Origin: Treponema rectale
GTDB taxonomy: Bacteria > Spirochaetota > Spirochaetia > Treponematales > Treponemataceae
Reading direction: 5' to 3'
DNA: 64,000 nucleotides
NCBI RefSeq assembly: GCF_014202035.1
Contig: NZ_JACHFR010000001.1
Coordinates: 496,001-560,000, forward strand
Under the pieces are notes generated by a model that did not search any database, was not told where the DNA came from, and was given only the letters and a program-made list of their open reading frames with translations. Positions 61,553 to 64,000 of the stretch are shown here, piece by piece. Numbering within the stretch: position 1 is the first letter of the stretch; every line of letters begins with the position of its first letter. Made by a program: the position numbers and the translations under genes.

Positions 61553-62267
61553 GAGCGGCTCCTTTTGTGAAGTTTTTTTTCATTTCGACAACAATATGAC
61601 TGTAGGCATTTACCACGGTTGTTTTTTCTGTTTTAGTACATCGTACGGCCTGAAGGTCGTAAAGGTGAATGTGTCCGTGTATCATGAGGGCCGGTGAAAA
61701 TTTTCTGATGAACCAGTTGAAGCACTCGAAGCCTTTATGACACGGATCTTCCCTGTCATGAATATGGCGGGGGGAAGCATGTGTAAGGAATACATCCAGA
61801 TATCTTCCGTACCTGATTTTGTTCCACAGGAGTTTAGGAACCATTTTCAGAAGGGTTCTGAACATCTGTCCTTCAGTAAACTGACATTTTCCGTTGTTGT
61901 AACGCATTGAACCATCTGCACCGGCGATAAGCAGCGGTGTTTTTTTACCAGAGGAATCGGTAAAGAAAAGGTGCTTTGAGGCAAATACTTTTTGCCCGGA
62001 ATGGTCTCCTCCATGGCCGCGTGATGCCTGCTGAAACGGAGTCATGCTGTTGTTATGATCGCTTTTTGTATATAAATCATAGTCTTCAAGATTGTGGTTT
62101 CCGAAAACAAAGAAAGTAGGCTTTCCCAGGGCCGTGACGATAAAATCTACGTATTCAAGGGAAAGGTCTCCTGCACAGAATACTGCATCAACATCTCCAT
62201 AGCGTTCCTTAAGGGTTGTTGAGTAGACTAAAGGATCTATCTGATCAGAAACGCACAGAAATTTCAT
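61518..62267 (-). CDS. Calcineurin-like metallophosphoesterase
   Basis: 249 residues. Metal ligands of the family are seen in AGDLSLEYVDF, VFGNHNLEDY (GNHD/E variant), LTHASPRH and MIHGHIH (GHxH). The usual opening DxHG is replaced by the N-terminal CVSDQIDPL, with the Asp retained. The substrate is unknown; small nucleotides or protein phosphates are typical. It lies 3 nt after the TPR/Mrr-like gene and has no clear Shine-Dalgarno. Confidence 0.82.
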   Translation of the reverse strand: MKFLCVSDQIDPLVYSTTLKERYGDVDAVFCAGDLSLEYVDFIVTALGKPTFFVFGNHNLEDYDLYTKSDHNNSMTPFQQASRGHGGDHSGQKVFASKHLFFTDSSGKKTPLLIAGADGSMRYNNGKCQFTEGQMFRTLLKMVPKLLWNKIRYGRYLDVFLTHASPRHIHDREDPCHKGFECFNWFIRKFSPALMIHGHIHLYDLQAVRCTKTEKTTVVNAYSHIVVEMKKNFTKGAAHESDISIISDR

Positions 62268-62270
62268 TTA

Positions 62271-63632
62271 TTAAAGACCGATTTTTGCAAGTACTTTTTC
62301 GAACTGTTCTTTCGGAACAAGTACGAGAGGGCGGTTTTCTGCAAATTTTACAGCTGCGGCAGAAAATTGTGATGTAGAACAGATGATTCCCTTTGCATGT
62401 CCCTGCGCTTTTATCATGTCTACAGTCTTCCGGACGACGGCTTCTTCGATAGGTTCTGTTTCCCTGTGATATTCAACAAGGGTAAGCTGCTGCCTGACGT
62501 TCATCCATGAATCACTCTTAGCCTCTGTTGCAAGAACCGCACAACCATAGCGGGTAGGCTCGATTTTCTGACATTCAAGCTTAAGACCTTCCCTTGTAAT
62601 TTTTTTGCAGAGCTCAATAAAGTCTGCCCTTGAGGCTGTAAGAAACTCTTTTACACCGTCGTTTGTCTGAAGATCCTTGTACTGGCTTAATTTTGCACTT
62701 ACATCCCTGAACTGGCGGTTTTTCTTGAATATGATGTTCCACTGTTCCAAAGCTTTGTCGATGAGCCTGTTTTTTTCGTAACAGGCAGCGAGAAAATAGC
62801 GGGCGTAAAGGCTTTCATTTGAGCTGTCATTTTTTGAAAGCTGAACTGCGTGTTCAAAATCTGCCTGAGCCTGGTCTACCTGATTTGCAATCATCAGGCA
62901 TGAGCCTTTCTCAATCAGGGCTTTCTGTCTGTAAGAAGGATCTCTCTGTGCTTTTTCAAAGGCTTTGACTGCAGCCGGAAGTTCCTTGCATTCCTTGAAT
63001 ATCTTGCCCAGGTAATAATAGTTTGAGTAGTTTTCCGGAGAAAATTTTATTGCTGTCTCAATTTCTTTTTTTGCTTCATTATACTGCTTGCTTCTGAAAA
63101 GAAGATATCCCATTGCAGTATGGGCCTTGCCCATTCTTTTGTCGACAGTAAGTGCTTTCTGATAGAAACCCATGGCCATAGGAGCCTTTCCCTGGGATTC
63201 ATAGAGTTTTCCGACGTTATAATCGTGTTCTGCATTTGAAGGATCAAGTTTTGTAAGAAGAAGGTACTGTCTTAAAGCATCTTCTGTCTGATTGTATTTC
63301 TGGTGAAGGGCACCGATCTGTTTTCTGAATTCAACTTCAGGAATGTCACCGTTAAAAATTGCATTTTCGTCTACGGTTTTGAATTCAATATACGCAAGTT
63401 CCGGTTTATTGTCTGCCATGTAGGCTACACCGAGCCAGTAATGAGCTACATAGTTTCTAGGTTCTTTTGCAAGTACAGATTTTGCAGTCCGCTGAGCCTG
63501 CTGTATTTTTCCTTCACGGATAAGTTTTCCAAGCGAATCAACTTTCTGAGGTGAAGAGAAAGTTTTAACAACAAAGACTGCTATTGTTATGATGATGGCG
63601 ATTAAGATACCTATTAAGGCTGCATATAACAT
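62271..63632 (-). CDS. Membrane TPR protein with Mrr-like C-terminal domain
   Basis: 453 residues. An N-terminal transmembrane helix (about 3-25) precedes seven or so TPR repeats (about 35-310, for example GKAPMAMGFYQKALTVDKRMGKAHTAMGYLLF). The C-terminal 130 residues resemble the Mrr/restriction-endonuclease-like fold: TRYGCAVLATEAKSDSWM, then GIICSTSQFSAAAVKFAENRPLVLVP. The catalytic QxK position appears as VEY, so nuclease activity is unlikely. GGGAG is 12 nt before the ATG. A TTGACA-N17-TAATCT promoter lies at 63695-63667. Confidence 0.7.
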   Translation of the reverse strand: MLYAALIGILIAIIITIAVFVVKTFSSPQKVDSLGKLIREGKIQQAQRTAKSVLAKEPRNYVAHYWLGVAYMADNKPELAYIEFKTVDENAIFNGDIPEVEFRKQIGALHQKYNQTEDALRQYLLLTKLDPSNAEHDYNVGKLYESQGKAPMAMGFYQKALTVDKRMGKAHTAMGYLLFRSKQYNEAKKEIETAIKFSPENYSNYYYLGKIFKECKELPAAVKAFEKAQRDPSYRQKALIEKGSCLMIANQVDQAQADFEHAVQLSKNDSSNESLYARYFLAACYEKNRLIDKALEQWNIIFKKNRQFRDVSAKLSQYKDLQTNDGVKEFLTASRADFIELCKKITREGLKLECQKIEPTRYGCAVLATEAKSDSWMNVRQQLTLVEYHRETEPIEEAVVRKTVDMIKAQGHAKGIICSTSQFSAAAVKFAENRPLVLVPKEQFEKVLAKIGL

Positions 63633-63661
63633 CTTATCTGAAAACTCCCATATGTCTATTA

Positions 63662-63695
63662 TTGAAAGATTAACTTCTTTGTGAGATTATGTCAA
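63662..63695. promoter_or_regulatory. Overlapping divergent promoters
   Basis: Plus strand: TTGAAA (63662-63667), a 17-bp spacer and GATTAT (63685-63690). Minus strand: TTGACA (63695-63690), a 17-bp spacer and TAATCT (63672-63667). The two overlap almost completely and should compete for polymerase. Confidence 0.55.
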
Positions 63696-63715
63696 ACAAA
63701 GCATGGAGGTGCCGG

Positions 63716-64000
63716 ATGAAAAAGAAAAACCTTTTTTATGCATTGGTTGCAGGCGGAATATTCTTATGTGCGGCTTTACAGTCCGGAGCTCAGACGGTCA
63801 TGGATTCTCTGAAGGAAGGAGAACGGCTTTTCCGCCTTGACAGGACTGATGAGGCCATCCCTTTTCTTCAGAAAGCCTCTTCTTCAGGAACTGCACCTCA
63901 GGCTTTTAACTATCTGGGGCTCTGTTACCATAAGAAGGGGGAGCTGAAAATGGCACTTGATGTATTTGTCAGGGCTATGGATGTTCCCGGTACGGACCGC
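63716..64000 (+). CDS. Exported TPR protein, partial
   Basis: The first 95 residues lie in the window; the gene runs off the right edge. TGGAGGT precedes the ATG by 5 nt; an in-frame ATG at 63690 contains it and is rejected. The signal peptide is MKKKNLFYALVAGGIFLCAA... ending near SGAQ. A Sel1/TPR-type repeat follows: EGERLFRLDRTDEAIPFLQKASSSG and FNYLGLCYHKKGELKMALDVFVRAM. It is likely periplasmic. Confidence 0.75.
   Translation, partial: MKKKNLFYALVAGGIFLCAALQSGAQTVMDSLKEGERLFRLDRTDEAIPFLQKASSSGTAPQAFNYLGLCYHKKGELKMALDVFVRAMDVPGTDR

Noticed and set aside
1-64000. CRISPR arrays, insertion sequences, prophage
   Set aside because: No direct-repeat arrays, transposase, integrase or phage structural genes seen on either strand.

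Overview
The window most likely comes from a spirochaete of the Treponema group, in a moderately AT-rich genome. Four features point there: a single reading frame joining cytidylate kinase to ribosomal protein S1, a roughly 900-residue GreA with a long N-terminal helical extension, an oversized 616-residue signal peptidase I, and many exported or membrane-anchored TPR proteins and lipoproteins. No phage, insertion sequence, CRISPR array or rRNA operon is visible. This is mostly core-genome territory, and the unusual signals are regulatory. The genus assignment is inference from gene content.

Layout. 1-2.5 kb: rlmJ (cut by the window edge) and nadE on the minus strand. 2.5-4 kb: tyrS behind a long structured leader. 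4-9.6 kb (minus): a small ParB-fold protein, PBP1A, a predicted C-rich small RNA, a PEGA-like exported protein, an M23 peptidase and a small membrane protein. 9.8-15.8 kb (minus): a 55-residue 2[4Fe-4S] ferredoxin, exonuclease III, a metallo-hydrolase, long GreA and a TPR protein. 16-32.4 kb (plus): rpe, three TPR or lipoprotein genes, recA, folK, scpA-scpB, rluB, cmk-rpsA, a sigma-54-type activator, two envelope proteins, tRNA-Arg(TCT), rlmI and miaA. 32.4-44.7 kb: a TatD hydrolase, a methyltransferase, an HPt protein, lepB, secA, a lipoprotein, an AraC regulator, a bactofilin, a TPR protein and mtaB. 44.7-47.6 kb (minus): a DRE-TIM aldolase and the GGGtGRT/NifU-like pair. 47.7-57.4 kb (minus): a 1550-residue SpoIIE-type sensor phosphatase, its TPR partner, a GH57-like protein and a DUF4912 protein. 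57.4-60.5 kb (minus): tmRNA and an RsbU/RsbV/RsbW-type partner-switching operon. 60.6-64 kb: a DGNHR protein, a phosphoesterase and a TPR/Mrr-like protein on the minus strand, then a TPR protein cut by the right edge.

Main observations. (1) The ferredoxin promoter and the NifU-like/GGGtGRT promoter share an unusual operator, TTAGC-N4-GCTAA, in a matching promoter context, which suggests a common iron or redox regulon. (2) About a dozen genes have a -10 hexamer ending only 6-10 nt before the ATG and no separated Shine-Dalgarno, so they probably give leaderless mRNAs. secA and a divergent lipoprotein gene even share one palindromic -35. (3) A predicted ~90-nt RNA with its own -10 and terminator exposes a CCCCUCCCACCC loop able to pair with Shine-Dalgarno sequences. 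(4) The S1 part of cmk-rpsA retains its own ribosome-binding site and ATG exactly at the fusion junction. (5) The GH57-like protein has lost both catalytic carboxylates. (6) tyrS has a promoter-distal leader with four consecutive perfect inverted repeats.
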